Source: Mactra quadrangularis
Lineage: Eukaryota; Mollusca; Bivalvia; Venerida; Mactridae
NCBI GenBank assembly: GCA_025267735.1
Contig: CM046293.1
Location: 10,812,560-10,876,559, forward strand
Reading direction: 5' to 3'
DNA length: 64,000 nucleotides
This document shows, piece by piece, positions 12,113-23,529 of the stretch. The notes beneath the pieces are model-generated. The model was not told where the DNA came from. It worked only from the letters and a program-made list of their open reading frames with translations, and ran no database searches. Each line of letters opens with the position of its first letter. Within the stretch, counting starts at the first letter, position 1. The position numbers were made by a program, and so were the translations under genes.

Positions 12113-13192
12113 AATATATTTAAAAATGAAGAAAAAAATAGTTGAAAAAAAAAGATTTTTCGGGTAAAATGAGTTTCTTTTTTTTTGAGGGGGGGAGATA
12201 GAGCAGTTTTGCATTAAGCTGATGAAATGTTTAGATTATAAACCTCAAACTACAGACAAGCATTATTACAGGCTAGTATTTTATCATAATTAGTTTACTA
12301 TATAGGATAATATTTGTACACTTATGTTGGTTCAACTATCAGACAAGAGACCTTTTAAACAAAACAACATCATATTTTGGAGACAAGTATTTTCATAAGT
12401 ATAGGAATAACTTGGAATAACTTACAGTAAAACCTTGATATTACAAACACTGGAGTTTATTTTCTTCAACTCAAAAGGGTAGATTTATTTATCTTGAAAT
12501 TTGATTATGTGGCTAAAATCAGCCAGTTGAAGAATGTGCAAAGATGTCACTAAAATGTTAAAAGTAAATTGAGTTGAAGAAAATTACCTCAATGACTGAC
12601 AACTGCCCTACATAATTAATCAAAGTGCTGAAGGCAGACCATTGATTTGTTATTTTGAATTTTTCTCAAGGTGAGAGTAGATAAAATAAATTTGGACTTG
12701 TAAAAATTACTTATTTCATTTATTGGGGCTAGTCAAGTATTTTGCCTTTACTATACAAGATATTAAATAAGACTAACATAACTCTAAAACCACTAAATAC
12801 TGAAAACACCATACAACAAGGAACATTTCTATAATATGGATTAATGGATTAATTGAATTTAAATACTCATATAATCTAAAAGTGATTCCAGAGTACCAGA
12901 GAGAAAAACCTGCAACAACTCCCAGAATGCCATGTTTCAATGTCTAATACCATACCAGCCGTACACCTATGTGGTCCGTTTGTCTCTATAAACTACAGTT
13001 TATAATTATATCAACAACAAAAAACAGGTGGAGAATTATAAAAGTCAGGAAGTCTAATCTTTTCTAATTATAAAAAATTCTCCTAACTATACACCAATAA
13101 AAAAACTATAATTGCAAACAGTAATAACATAAATACAGTAAAACCTTCTCTCTCCACATGGCCAGGAGTCTTCACATTGAGCACCAGTTATA

Positions 13193-13568
13193 CAGTACCC
13201 ACCAAAAGTTTGGAGACAAAAGGAATTTACTACAGTTTTTGAATTTCAATGATTATTTTTGCAGAATCATTATTTTTAGTATATTTAAGAATGGTTTATG
13301 ATAAAATGAAAACAAATATCATGAATACAACACATTTATAAGATTCAGAATATGACATCTTGAAGCCACCAAAACCATATTTATTGTAATTATCTTCCAT
13401 AACATAGCTTTAATGCTATTTATGTAGTCTCTGTTATAACTCTTAATGATATGCAAAGCATAAAGCAAAACTAAAGGCATTTCAAAATAAACAGTGATAA
13501 AATTTTAGCTAAAAGCTATTCAGTAGGCCTGCAAAGTGAAATTGTCTCTAAACTTTTGGTGGGTACTG
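13193..13568. mobile_element. Tc1/mariner-like MITE with TA target duplication
   Basis: 376 bp. The ends are CAGTACCCACCAAAAGTTTG and the complementary AAACTTTTGGTGGGTACTG, with TA at 13191-13192 and 13569-13570. The long, well-preserved terminal repeats (about 28 bp with one or two mismatches) suggest recent movement. No transposase is encoded. Confidence 0.88.
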
Positions 13569-14434
13569 TATTTATTATGTTATATAGTTAATGGCAAAAC
13601 TATCAACAAGCTCAAATCACTACCCTGGATCAAATTTCATTAACTCTGGGCTGGGGGGATTCAACCAACGCCTGGGCTACTTCATTATTAGCCCTCAGCT
13701 AACTCATGTAGAACATTTTGGACCAGCTTTCTCCACATATTCAACATTATACAACACTGAACAATGTTCACAAAGTGACAGCTAGAATACATTGGTATCA
13801 ATATATACAAGTAATGTTCTGACCCCTTTACTAGATAATGATTCTCACAACCTTAATTAGCTGAGACAGAAAACTCTAAAAGTGCAATTCTGGGTAAAAA
13901 TTAGCTATGTAGTTAACTAAACAATTTCCAATTAAGAACAGTGACCTAGTAGTACTGAACCCTAACCACCAAGACCAATGACACGACAGATCAGGTTTGA
14001 TTAACAAGTAAATTCAAGCATTAGCAATCAACATTAACCTAGCACTTAATAAATAGTTCCAATAATTCCAATCATTTAACAAGTGATTCAAAACTCAGTC
14101 TTTTATTAATATTGCAATAATAAAACATATCAAAAACTCAAAAGAAAAGTGACATCAACATCAAACTATCAACATTGAATTACCAGAAATAATTTCCACA
14201 CAATAAAAATCTCTATCAAATAAACACTTAAACTCAGATCAGATAATTCGTTCAACATCATAAAATTAATTTCTCCTAATTGAATTAAACTATTAAATAT
14301 ATTAATATGATACAATAAATGATTTTATGTAAACCAAAAGAATGACACATGGTAAAATTTATTAATGTTCTTTTACCAAAATAGCAATAAACACAAAATA
14401 TAGTTAAATCAAATTCACTTTTTAATTCATTTTT

Positions 14435-14575
14435 TAAAAATACTGAAAACGTACTATAAAAACACTGAAACAGACATATTTCATATAAATAACAAAAAAA
14501 TCATAGAATGAATTATTCTAAAATACTGAAATCAGTATGTAAATTTTAAATCTGAAAACTTTCACTCATGACTTC
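14435..14575 (+). mobile_element. MITE R10 (CATGGGTGAAAGTT family), diverged copy
   Basis: The interior AATACTGAAATCAGTATG and AACTTTCACTCATG matches copies near 29820, 30638, 36060, 49928, 51844 and 56350. The right terminus is clear, the left one decayed. Confidence 0.55.
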
Positions 14576-14579
14576 ACAA

Positions 14580-16175
14580 TCTCATAGTATGTATTTCAAT
14601 AAATAATTTCCCATCAAACAACATTATTTAAACTCCATACTTAATCAAGAGAAACAATAGTATTAACTCCACTATCAGACAGAAAAGTTTCATTCACAGC
14701 CCAATACTACACTGTACTATACACTACACTCACTCTGAACCAAACTGAAAGTACAATACCAGTACTGAAGTACAGTAGCCAGTACAATGAGAAAATGTAG
14801 AAGGTGATTTAATCTATCGACCAATCAACAAGAAGCACATGTATCACATGACCTTCTGAGGTGATCACATGACCTTGTACAAGATCTCTACTAGGGAGGT
14901 TAATTGATACAATAACTCAGCTGGTAGTTCATGAAGTAGTAAGGTTTCAAATTCCTTGTGTTTGGCCTTTTGTCATTGAAGTGAAATTATATATGTTTGT
15001 ATAGACTCTATTTTGTGACTGTTAATTTGATCATTTGATGTTAACACCGAATTCTTTATACAACAAAAAATACATTCACTAATAGTGTAACCAAATGAGA
15101 CACTATGTCGGGTATATAGTGTTGTTTGATGAGTCGAGATAAAAAATAACAAAATTGAATTTAAGATGAATGAATACAAAATAGAGTTGAAGGATATTTG
15201 AATCTGTAAGAGTAATTAAACGATAAAGTCATCAAAAAATTAATGGCCTCAGAGAGAAAAGTAATGATTATTTTATACACATCCAAACTGACAGATAAAA
15301 CAACTAAAGACATGTCAATTATTTAGTCAGGTCTGTAATTAAGTAAAAGAATTAAAATAGAGATATTTATTATATCTCTTTTTGTTCCCTCACTGAGGTT
15401 ATAAACCATCTGGATAATAAAATAATAATAACTGAGAGTTGAAGTAAATTTACAGGAAGACCAAGGACTAGGCTTAAGGAAAACCAGTTCAAAAATGTTA
15501 AACCACTAAGCCAAGCAACTCAGAAAAAAACTTCAAGTATGTCAAATCTTTAAACAAGGAGCTCCAGTTAGGTTACTTGTACTAAAATAATTACATTTGT
15601 AAATTGATTCTATTCTTTTTGTACGAGGGTTAATCAATGTGTTCATTCACAACTAGTGATATATTTCATGCACAATCTGTATTAGTTGAGCCCATATACT
15701 GGTGGTCCATATGTGTGAATCAAGTGTGAACAAATGTGCCAAAGAATCAAAGAGAAAACCATACAAGTATGCTCTCATAGAAATGTCCATACATGTGAAA
15801 TACTAGTACAAAGTGTGGAATACAACTCCTTAGTTCTCCAGTCTCATATTTCAAACAGATTTCAAATCAAACAGTTTGATCAAACAATATGCTACAATCA
15901 TAAAACAACTACAAGACTTTAATAATAAAATCCAATATTCAACCATCTGTAGACAAATAATATTACAAGACTTAACATTCTGTGCTACAAGATTAAACAC
16001 AAGCCAGCCTACAATGCTACACTCTTAAGTTCTAATACAGCTTTCATTGATTTCAGTTGATTTTCTAAAATGCAATTTGCTTTAACACTGCATTAAGTCA
16101 TGTGGCATCATGCAGAATAAAGGCTGCAAAAAAAGCATTTTCTAAAATAGCAATGAAATTACCACTAATATTTCT
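14580..16175. other. AT-rich sequence without recognised gene
   Basis: I found no supported gene or shared repeat here. Around 14700-14800 there is a loose series of GTACT/AGTAC words that could be a degenerate satellite-like patch. Confidence 0.4.
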
Positions 16176-16203
16176 GGCTTAGCGCAAAACAGTCATAACT
16201 CAG
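16176..16203. repeat. half copy of the GGCTTAGCGC palindromic repeat
   Basis: CTGGCTTAGCGCAAAACAGT followed by CATAACTCA matches one arm of the palindromes at 6078 and 27088; the second arm is absent. Confidence 0.7.
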
Positions 16204-16854
16204 GTTTGATTCCCAGACATGACCATCATACCTTAATGATGTCTCGTCATAAAATAATATCTAGAAGCTTTCCTCTGGAGTATTTCTGCATTAAGTTAGC
16301 CAATTGTCAATCAATGACAATAGGGCTGCAACAATTAAATTCTATACATCGAAAATCTATTGGGAGGGCACTGAATTGATTTCATTTTGGAACCCGCGAA
16401 TTTTTTAACCTTTAAATTTGTCTATTATAAAGTAATGAGGATTTAAGACTTAGTTACAATGATAAACTAGTTTCACGTAGTTAACAGCTACATTCTAAAT
16501 CATTCCAGGGACAGTGAGTGGGTAGCCTGACTGACTCTATATGACTGAAAACTGGCAGAAATGTAGTGTAAAGCACAATACATGAAATTAAATCAGCTCA
16601 TTCTAGAACATTTCAGATAATATCCACAAGTCATCAAATGCTCCATTAAATAACAGATAAACAAAACACTATATTTTAATCAATGGACAAAAACCTCATC
16701 ACAAAGATAATATTGCTAATGGACAAAACATGAATTCATGAAAGCCATACAATGTGATATATTGACTGTAACTAGAGTATAGCCCATGTACATTCTCACA
16801 GCACAGTGAAATGTCAAGGTCATGGCATTAAGAGACAAAAATAAGGCATAAACA

Positions 16855-17142
16855 CTTTTATTTATTTATTGGAGTTAACGCCGTAGCAATACAATTTAGG
16901 TCATTTTACGGCGTCCAGCGCACCTAACCTAGCTTTCCTGGACCATTGTCTATAACCAGTACTCACCTACCCTTCCACAAGGCCGGAAACTTCTCCATAT
17001 TATCTAATCAACATTAATCGACATTATTGTCAAATTTTCATGGAAGGGTATAACCTCCCCGGGTGGGATTCAAACCGGCACCCCCTCGGGAATGAGATTC
17101 CAAATCCCGGCGCGCTACCAACTGCGCTATCGACCCGGGTTA
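16855..17142 (-). mobile_element. SINE family S1, best copy, tRNA-derived head
   Basis: Read on the minus strand: a tRNA-like head with A box AGCGCAGTTGGTAG (17116-17129) and B box GGTTTGAATC (17067-17076). A body with GGTTATAGACAATGGTCC and CCAGGAAAGCTAGGTTAGGT follows, then the common 3' domain (TGACCTAA...GCTACGGCGTTAAC) and a TAAA-repeat tail. The intact pol III boxes show a tRNA-derived SINE, not a tRNA gene. Confidence 0.88.
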
Positions 17143-17561
17143 CGACATAAACAGACAGAAATAAATGCAATCTCGGCTCTATTATAGCAGGACTCTACAT
17201 TATTTTTTAATATTTAAACTAGTTTGCCCAATTAGAAACCAGCAATATATTTTACTTGCCCAACCAAAAGTATACTAGCATAATCAACTTGCCTGAACCC
17301 AACATGCACTGTTGTTTTGTGCTGACCCATTGATGCATATGTTACTGTTTGTATAGCACAATGGGTGGGGTAAAAATACTTGGTCAGAATCAATAAACAT
17401 ATTGACAAACAGAATGGTGTAGTTAATTAAAATCCAACAAGAACTTGGACATGCTCACAAAATAATCATTGTACACAGAATGTATTTATACAGACACAAT
17501 AGATGTCCACAGTGCAGTGTTGTTTTATCATAAAGTGCAATGTTTACTCTATCAAAATTTT

Positions 17562-17615
17562 GAAAGGAAAACAAGAACTGAAAGGAAAACAAAAGCTGAA
17601 AGGAAAACAAGAGCT
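17562..17615 (+). repeat. 18-bp tandem repeat, three units
   Basis: Three adjacent units of GAAAGGAAAACAAGAACT with one to three substitutions. Non-coding minisatellite. Confidence 0.85.
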
Positions 17616-18006
17616 ATCATCAGATAGAGACTGGGGCTGATTGTTATCACTAGCACATCATCAACAATGTAAACAAAATATTCAGATACAATGTAGTGGG
17701 TGCAGTTAGAAAACTATTCTACTATTCTCAAATTTCTCATTTTGATAAAATAAATCATTATAACAATAGGATGGGAGATCAAAGTGTCTGACATACATAA
17801 CAACAGCTGTAGAATGATGATTACACCAACCACCCATGATTGTAGTTATATTGAAATGTTAGCAGGGGATGACTAGAATATGCTGGTAATATGTGATAGT
17901 ATTAAATCCCTTTAAAGTTAACGTTTTTGATTCCATTTCTTTGATAGTCCCATTTTTGTATAACTCATTAGTTTTTTTGTTAATAAAATGCTCAAAGTAG
18001 AATGTA

Positions 18007-18256
18007 TGGTGGAATATTTTTGCCACCAGACCAATGGTGGCATATAACTGTCACCAGATAACCACATGACTAACAAGTTAATTAAATGGTTAACTAGTTA
18101 CATAACTTGTTAACATGTTATCACTAACCCAAAATATTTCTAACTTATCACTCAAAGGGTTAACAAGTTAGGGGTAACATAATTCGTTAAGCCCTTAATT
18201 ATTTTGTTAGATATGTGGTCATTTTGTGGTTATCTGATGGCAGAAATATTCCACCA
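18007..18256. mobile_element. TGGTGGAATATT MITE with TA flanks
   Basis: 250 bp. The left end TGGTGGAATATTTTTGCCAC and the right end GGCAGAAATATTCCACCA are inverted. Flanking TA occurs at 18005-18006 and 18257-18258. Subterminal inverted copies of CAGATAACCACA also pair, and the centre repeats the word AACTTGTTAAC. It encodes no protein. Confidence 0.8.
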
Positions 18257-18635
18257 TAGGGATAAACTTGGATAGATTTAGATGAAATTTTCAGAAGATA
18301 CTGATTCGGGATGGGTTGGAGGGTGGGTGGATGGCTTTTGGGGTGGGAAACATGAAAGAAATGTAATTACTGAATTAATTGTGTCATTTACACTACATGA
18401 AAACATTCAATATAACAAATCAATAGGAACAATTCATTTGATCTTGGAATAAATATATTGACTAGCCCCCCCCCCCTCGCTGCTACTAAATGATTAAGAT
18501 TTAAAGCATCATAAATTATGCAAGCAAGGACCAGAGACCTTATTATTGGATTATACCATGTTTGTAAACAAAAAAGCATCAGTCTGTTTGAGCCCAATCA
18601 ATGAAGTTATAAAGCAATGGGTTGGAGCAAAAGAA

Positions 18636-18690
18636 AACTTAGTCTAACTACATATAAATATTAAATGATGTAGACTTGTTATGCACAGAC
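18636..18690. repeat. CTAGTCTA hairpin repeat R13, decayed copy
   Basis: CTTAGTCTAACTACATATAA ... TGTAGACTTGTTATGCACAG, then ACCCATCAAT, aligns with the copy at 10495-10556. Confidence 0.45.
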
Positions 18691-19435
18691 CCATCAATAT
18701 AACCCCAGACATAATTGTCCAGACAAGCAATTAAAGAAAAAATAGGGGGAATGGTGAAACATTAATCATTGAACAATTAAAAAACTAATGAATAGAACAT
18801 GCAGTAGAAAATTAAAACCAGCAAGGTTGAAGCATAATTTAACATCACAGAGTTAATTATCGTTTTATTTTCATTATATATGGCAACCAATCTCTTTTAA
18901 TAATTCAAATCAATGACAAAATAACAGCCACACAGACTATGCTGTAACTTAATACATTGTAGTCACAGAATAACTAACATTGAATGTATCAAACTACAAA
19001 GTAAAATATAATTATAATAAATCAAGTAAAACTGCATTCACAGTAACAAAATAGCCTTAAATCAGAATATAGAAAACCTGGCAGTGTGGGGCATTTACCC
19101 TTTGTTTAGGTAGAATTCCCCTAATGCATTTAATCAAATGTCATCCAGTTTTATGAACACAAGAAGGCTCATTGAGGTCTGAATGAAAAATTTAACAGTA
19201 TCTCTTTATTTTCAAATGGAGATACATAAGTGTTTCATTCAGCCCTTGATATGCAATGTTGATTTGTGAAAGTTATGCTAATGTAAAAGACTTTCCAGTG
19301 CAGAGGTTACACATTCAAATCTTGGTTTAAAGCAAACTTCAACTTCACTATAGAATCAACTACACATGGCTTAACACCATAATAATCTGTAACAATACAC
19401 AAGTTGTAACTTTAGAGCTCTGATCATCAACTTAA

Positions 19436-19580
19436 AAGGACCATGGCCAAGTGGTTACCATAATGGGCAGGTAAATTCATTAGATAGCCAGTTCCTTGTT
19501 GGTTAGGATCACATTCTAAACCAAATTGAAGCATTTGGGACTTAAAACCTTATCTAACATCTCAGGATTTAGCTATAACC
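19436..19580 (+). mobile_element. tRNA-headed SINE family S5
   Basis: It starts with a tRNA-like GGCCAAGTGGTTACCATAAT, then GATAGCCAG and a B-box-like GGATCACATTC. Related copies with the same head are at 20612 (+), 52600 (-) and 59486 (-). Confidence 0.55.
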
Positions 19581-19584
19581 ATCA

Positions 19585-19825
19585 AGGTTTGACACTAACG
19601 GTGTCCCAGGATTACGAGGATCCCAAACACTTGGGAGGAATTACAATGTAGCTAGGGATTCCTAGAGGATCCCAAAAATTTACCTATTTTTTCAGGAATT
19701 TGAGTTCTTATATATTTTTCAATGCAAATCTGTATCCAAAATTGTCGTCTATAATTGAAGTTTTCCCAAACAATAAGGAGGAATCCCTAGAAAACTGACT
19801 GATCCCTGGTAAAATAGTACCTTCA
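19585..19825 (+). repeat. dispersed repeat R9, copy 1
   Basis: It starts GGTTTGACACTAACGGTGTC, contains GGATTACGAGGATCCC and GGAATTTGAGTT, and aligns in order with 45156-45370. Family unknown; no inverted termini seen. Confidence 0.55.
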
Positions 19826-20611
19826 GAACCCTAAAAACCATGGTAGTCTTTACTGTGGAACTTTACCATAACAATAGAATTCCGAACCCAATTTAGAGCT
19901 CACAAGACCTAAAACTTTATAAAATTTGAAATATCTTCATATAAAAACGACACTACAGTAGTTGACATCATTAGTTTATGGGATAGTATTGTCATCTAAT
20001 TGAGTTGAGAAGAAACAAGGAGACAACAAGGACACCAAGACAGCTGGAGAACATTTTATTGTGTTAATTTTCATACAAATTCTTAAATTACCGACAGACA
20101 ACATTCACAGTCCATTATAGGGAGAGAAAAAATTAAGTTATCTAAGACAGTTGTCAATCAATGAGCACATTCCTCCTTATCATTTCAGTTGCCATGGTGA
20201 TGCTTGGTGACAAAAGGAACAAATTTGTAACACTAGTCATACTACAAGCTACAAGATTGCTAGATTAAATCTATAACTTTGAAGAAAACTTGATATGTAT
20301 GACAATGTGAGGGTTTGATGTCATCTGCTTTGTATTGACAAAACTCTATGACATTCCAGTATTCTCAGCAACATGCTGTAACATCTTGTTACAGGAAATT
20401 ACAAAACATTTAACATTCCTCTACAGACAAATATCAGGTTTTTGATTGGAATATCTCATTATTAGAATCAATTTCTCCGAGACACCAAGATCTCAGACAC
20501 AATGATTGAACTTAGGCAACCCTACGTCAAGAAAGGGATAATAACATTGACAACAATATTAGATTGTTATAACTGTAATATGTTCAGTCATACTAGCTCT
20601 AGCTGCATAAG

Positions 20612-20760
20612 TGAAGCAGGAAAGGGCACAGCCAAGTAATTACAATGACAGGTAATCATCCGATAGCCAGCTTTAGGTTAGTTTGACTCCCTTCAAAAAC
20701 CAACCTCATTGTTTCCTTGAGCAAGAAACTTTATTCTTCTAACTCAGTACTGGGGGATCA
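20612..20760 (+). mobile_element. SINE family S5 copy
   Basis: GGGCACAGCCAAGTAATTAC, then CCGATAGCCAGCTTTAGG, then TTGAGCAAGAAACTTTATTC and CAGTACTGGGGG, shared in order with the minus-strand copies at 52600-52790 and 59486-59672. Confidence 0.6.
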
Positions 20761-21021
20761 TGGTGTGTACTCAAAAGTGATTAAGTTGTAAGAACTTATT
20801 TCACAATCGAGCTTTAATAATTTAGTTAATAAATTAGTGTAAACTATGAGTGTAGCAATATAACATGACATGAGTTCTTCCAAAGTCTTACAATTATACT
20901 TGTCCTCTATATTTTCAAAAATATAACTAAAGTCATTGATATGGAATACCTTCTTGGCTGTTTGACACAGATCATCAAGCCCTAAAAGATTATTATATCT
21001 TGATATCATAGTATGTTCCAA
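20758..21021 (-). other. unassigned 87-codon open frame
   Basis: The frame has a mixed, protein-like composition (for example LLGLDDLCQTAKK, NCKTLEELMSCYIATL) unlike the neighbouring low-complexity frames. It ends inside the right edge of a SINE. No splice sites, family motif or homologue recognised; most likely chance or an old gene fragment. Confidence 0.18.
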
Positions 21022-21742
21022 TCACTTTAGTCAGGAACACTGCTGTTCTTTGTTTATGACAAAAAGGTCGCAAGGTTGACAGAATAAAAAAAACTTCCGA
21101 AGTTTGCCTAAACAAGAGTCAGCTGATTACAATGTCTCTAAAAATGCAGCAGTTAGAATCATTGCACCAAGTGATTCATCAATTAACAACAATTGAAAGT
21201 AACAAAAAATACATTTAATAACAAAAAACAAGTACCATAAGCAGATAAAATAAAACAAAGACAGATGAACCAAGATCACAAGATAAACCATATCAAAAAT
21301 AAAACATTTCATAGTAAAATAGAAGTTATCATGTCATCATCACATTAATGTCCAACATTAATGTGCAAAAAAAAACTTTAAGATGTATGACAAGTTACAA
21401 ATTAATTTTCAAATAAGCAAGAGCCTTATACCTGTCAATATTTACAACATATGATGTCCATATGTTAGGTTTTAACTCAGGTTTCTCGTATAAACCATTA
21501 AAAACAATACAGTAATTTGTATAGTTTAATGTTTACCACATCACATGTGTTGATTATAACGATGTACAGTTCCCTACAAAAGACTTTGAACAAAGTAAAG
21601 TTTCGGGGACAACCTGATTCACATTTAGCCAAGAATAAAATGGACCAAAAGTCATCTAACGCATTTCAAAAGCAGCATTCATTAGTCTCATTTGTTCATT
21701 TAAACTACACAGGTTTCACTGTACTATGAATGTATAAGTACA

Positions 21743-21930
21743 TTAGGGTTCGAAACCCTGTTGCGGTAGGTCATACCCTATACAAGAGTTGTCAGCCTCG
21801 TGGTAGGGTAAGTTAGCACTGGTGATAGAAAAGTGTCCAGGAAACCTATAGTAGGAAGAGCTGGCCGTCATATATATGACCTATATATGTGTTGAATACC
21901 ACATAAAAAAATAATAGATAAATAAATACA
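21743..21930 (+). mobile_element. tRNA-derived SINE, separate subfamily with the same type of tail
   Basis: A perfect B box GGTTCGAAACC lies at about 21749-21759. A body with GTCCAGGAAACCTATAG follows, then GCCGTCATATATATGACCTA, a TGTGTTGAATACCACATAAA ending and a TAAATAAATA tail. The 3' domain resembles that of S1/S2. Confidence 0.6.
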
Positions 21931-22234
21931 TTACTCTAAAACATGAAGTAACAATATAAACTACAAGAATGCATACACCAGACAGACTCATCATTGATCT
22001 AAACAATGTAATGTACACATACATCAGCATGGATATACCATCTGTTAGTAACAATGTCTTCTGTTTCTATTGTTTTATCATCAGTTTTTACAACCAGAAC
22101 AGTAAAACAATTAAAACACAATGTTGCAGCATGCACAGAAGCAATACAGCATTTCATTGCAATCATAACAATGGTTACATATGTATATATAATAATTACA
22201 GTCTAACATGACACAATACCATTACATAGTAATT

Positions 22235-22510
22235 TTTTAGCTGGGTTTTAAACACATTGTATTGGTCATATTAGGGGGGTCAGTTAACCTACTCACAGTT
22301 CCTGGAAAGGCTTTACCCCTAGATATAGCAGTTAACCAGTTACTAGGTGCATGCTTCCATCAGTGACTGACAGCTGCTCTTTATGATTGAGAATCAGTGG
22401 TAGGAGGTAGAATGCACATAGAAAATATTTCATGACCAAATTCAACGAAAGTATGCCTCCGCTGAAAATCAAATCAACAATACCTCAATCAGTAGATTTA
22501 CATGTTACAG
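22235..22510 (-). mobile_element. SINE family S2 copy
   Basis: Plus-strand view: GGTTTTAAACACATTGTATT (tail), GTCAGTTAACCTACTCACAG, AGCAGTTAACCAGTTACTAG, then the region around CAGTGACTGACAGCTGC and a degenerate tRNA head near 22500. Same order as the full copy at 58222-58525. Confidence 0.7.
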
Positions 22511-22825
22511 ACTGAACTAGTTAGGCAGGCAACAATGTTATAGTTGCAGTCTAACAGTAAGCCACATCATTACAATGGAATAGCTGAGAGTCTGGTAAAG
22601 ATGGAATGTAATTGAGAGGATTATGGTAAATCAGACAACAATGAGAGATATTCCAGGTTTCCAGATGGTTGTTATATCATTTTAACATGAACACTGCATG
22701 AAATGGGACAATGTAACAGATATCAAAATGCAGGTACTTAGTAATCTCATTTGTTTCTGATTCATTTGTGATAAAACAAAAACATCTTGAGATAGTTTGA
22801 AAGAAAGCTTTTGATTTATTTGTCT

Positions 22826-23190
22826 TCAAAGTTGTACCATCATAAAATTGACAGTATGAACTACAATAAAAATGTGACCATGTAAACTAGGGACCAATTT
22901 AAAACAGTGATATAATGATATGTGTATCATTAAGACACTGTAACATGATCTGTTTTGCACTTTATCAATGATACTAGGGTGCCTATCTGAAGCAGTCATA
23001 TGTAAAGGTGTGAGAACCAAGTTTTGTGTATCAAGATTTCGTTTTAACAAAAGATAATAATGATAAGGACTACATTGGGTTCCAAACAATTTCCAGTTTT
23101 TTGCACATTGCATCTAATCTGGTTTCATTTAAACAACTTAGATCACACTATGCAGCCATGTCTGCCATGGTTAAAACTTGAATTCCATAT
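22826..23190 (-). pseudogene. ankyrin-repeat-like relic
   Basis: A 95-codon frame contains LTPLHMTASDRHPSIIDKV, which fits the ankyrin consensus TPLHxAAxxGHxxIV (TPLH, small residues, His). Upstream at about 23160 there is an ATGGCAGACATGGCTGC start in good context whose frame is stopped after six codons and differs from the ankyrin-like frame. This looks like a decayed gene or retrocopy. Parent gene unknown; only one repeat is recognisable. Confidence 0.3.
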
Positions 23191-23269
23191 ATGAAGGTCA
23201 AAATTATCAAAATCCTTTTTACATGGGGTTTCCCCATGTTTAGTAATGGACTGTGGCAAATCCACATAA

Positions 23270-23330
23270 AAATTTGTCGCGGACGATTACATTCGCTTGT
23301 GCGCGCAAAAAAAAGGGATAATCAATACTG
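23270..23330. other. small CpG-containing patch
   Basis: GTCGCGGACGATTACATTCG followed by CTTGTGCGCGC is one of the few CpG-dense spots in this AT-rich region, lying just right of the ankyrin-like relic. It could be a remnant promoter or a repeat edge. Confidence 0.25.
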
Positions 23331-23529
23331 CAATTAATATAGTCTACATTACATGTTAACAAGCAGACGATAAGAAGCACATGTACATCTTATCTAGTTT
23401 ATGTAAGGTAAAGGTCTCTTGTATCGCTTCCATGAGTTGTATACAGCCATATACTCTACCAAAACCCCATGTCTGACAGTGCTATCGGCACTTTGATTTC
23501 TGTATATTTTACACCTTTTACATGGAAAC

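Noticed and set aside
17050..17142. Apparent tRNA gene with good A and B boxes
   Set aside because: It is the head of SINE S1: the same sequence with the same downstream body recurs at 42238 and elsewhere, and the cloverleaf is not complete.
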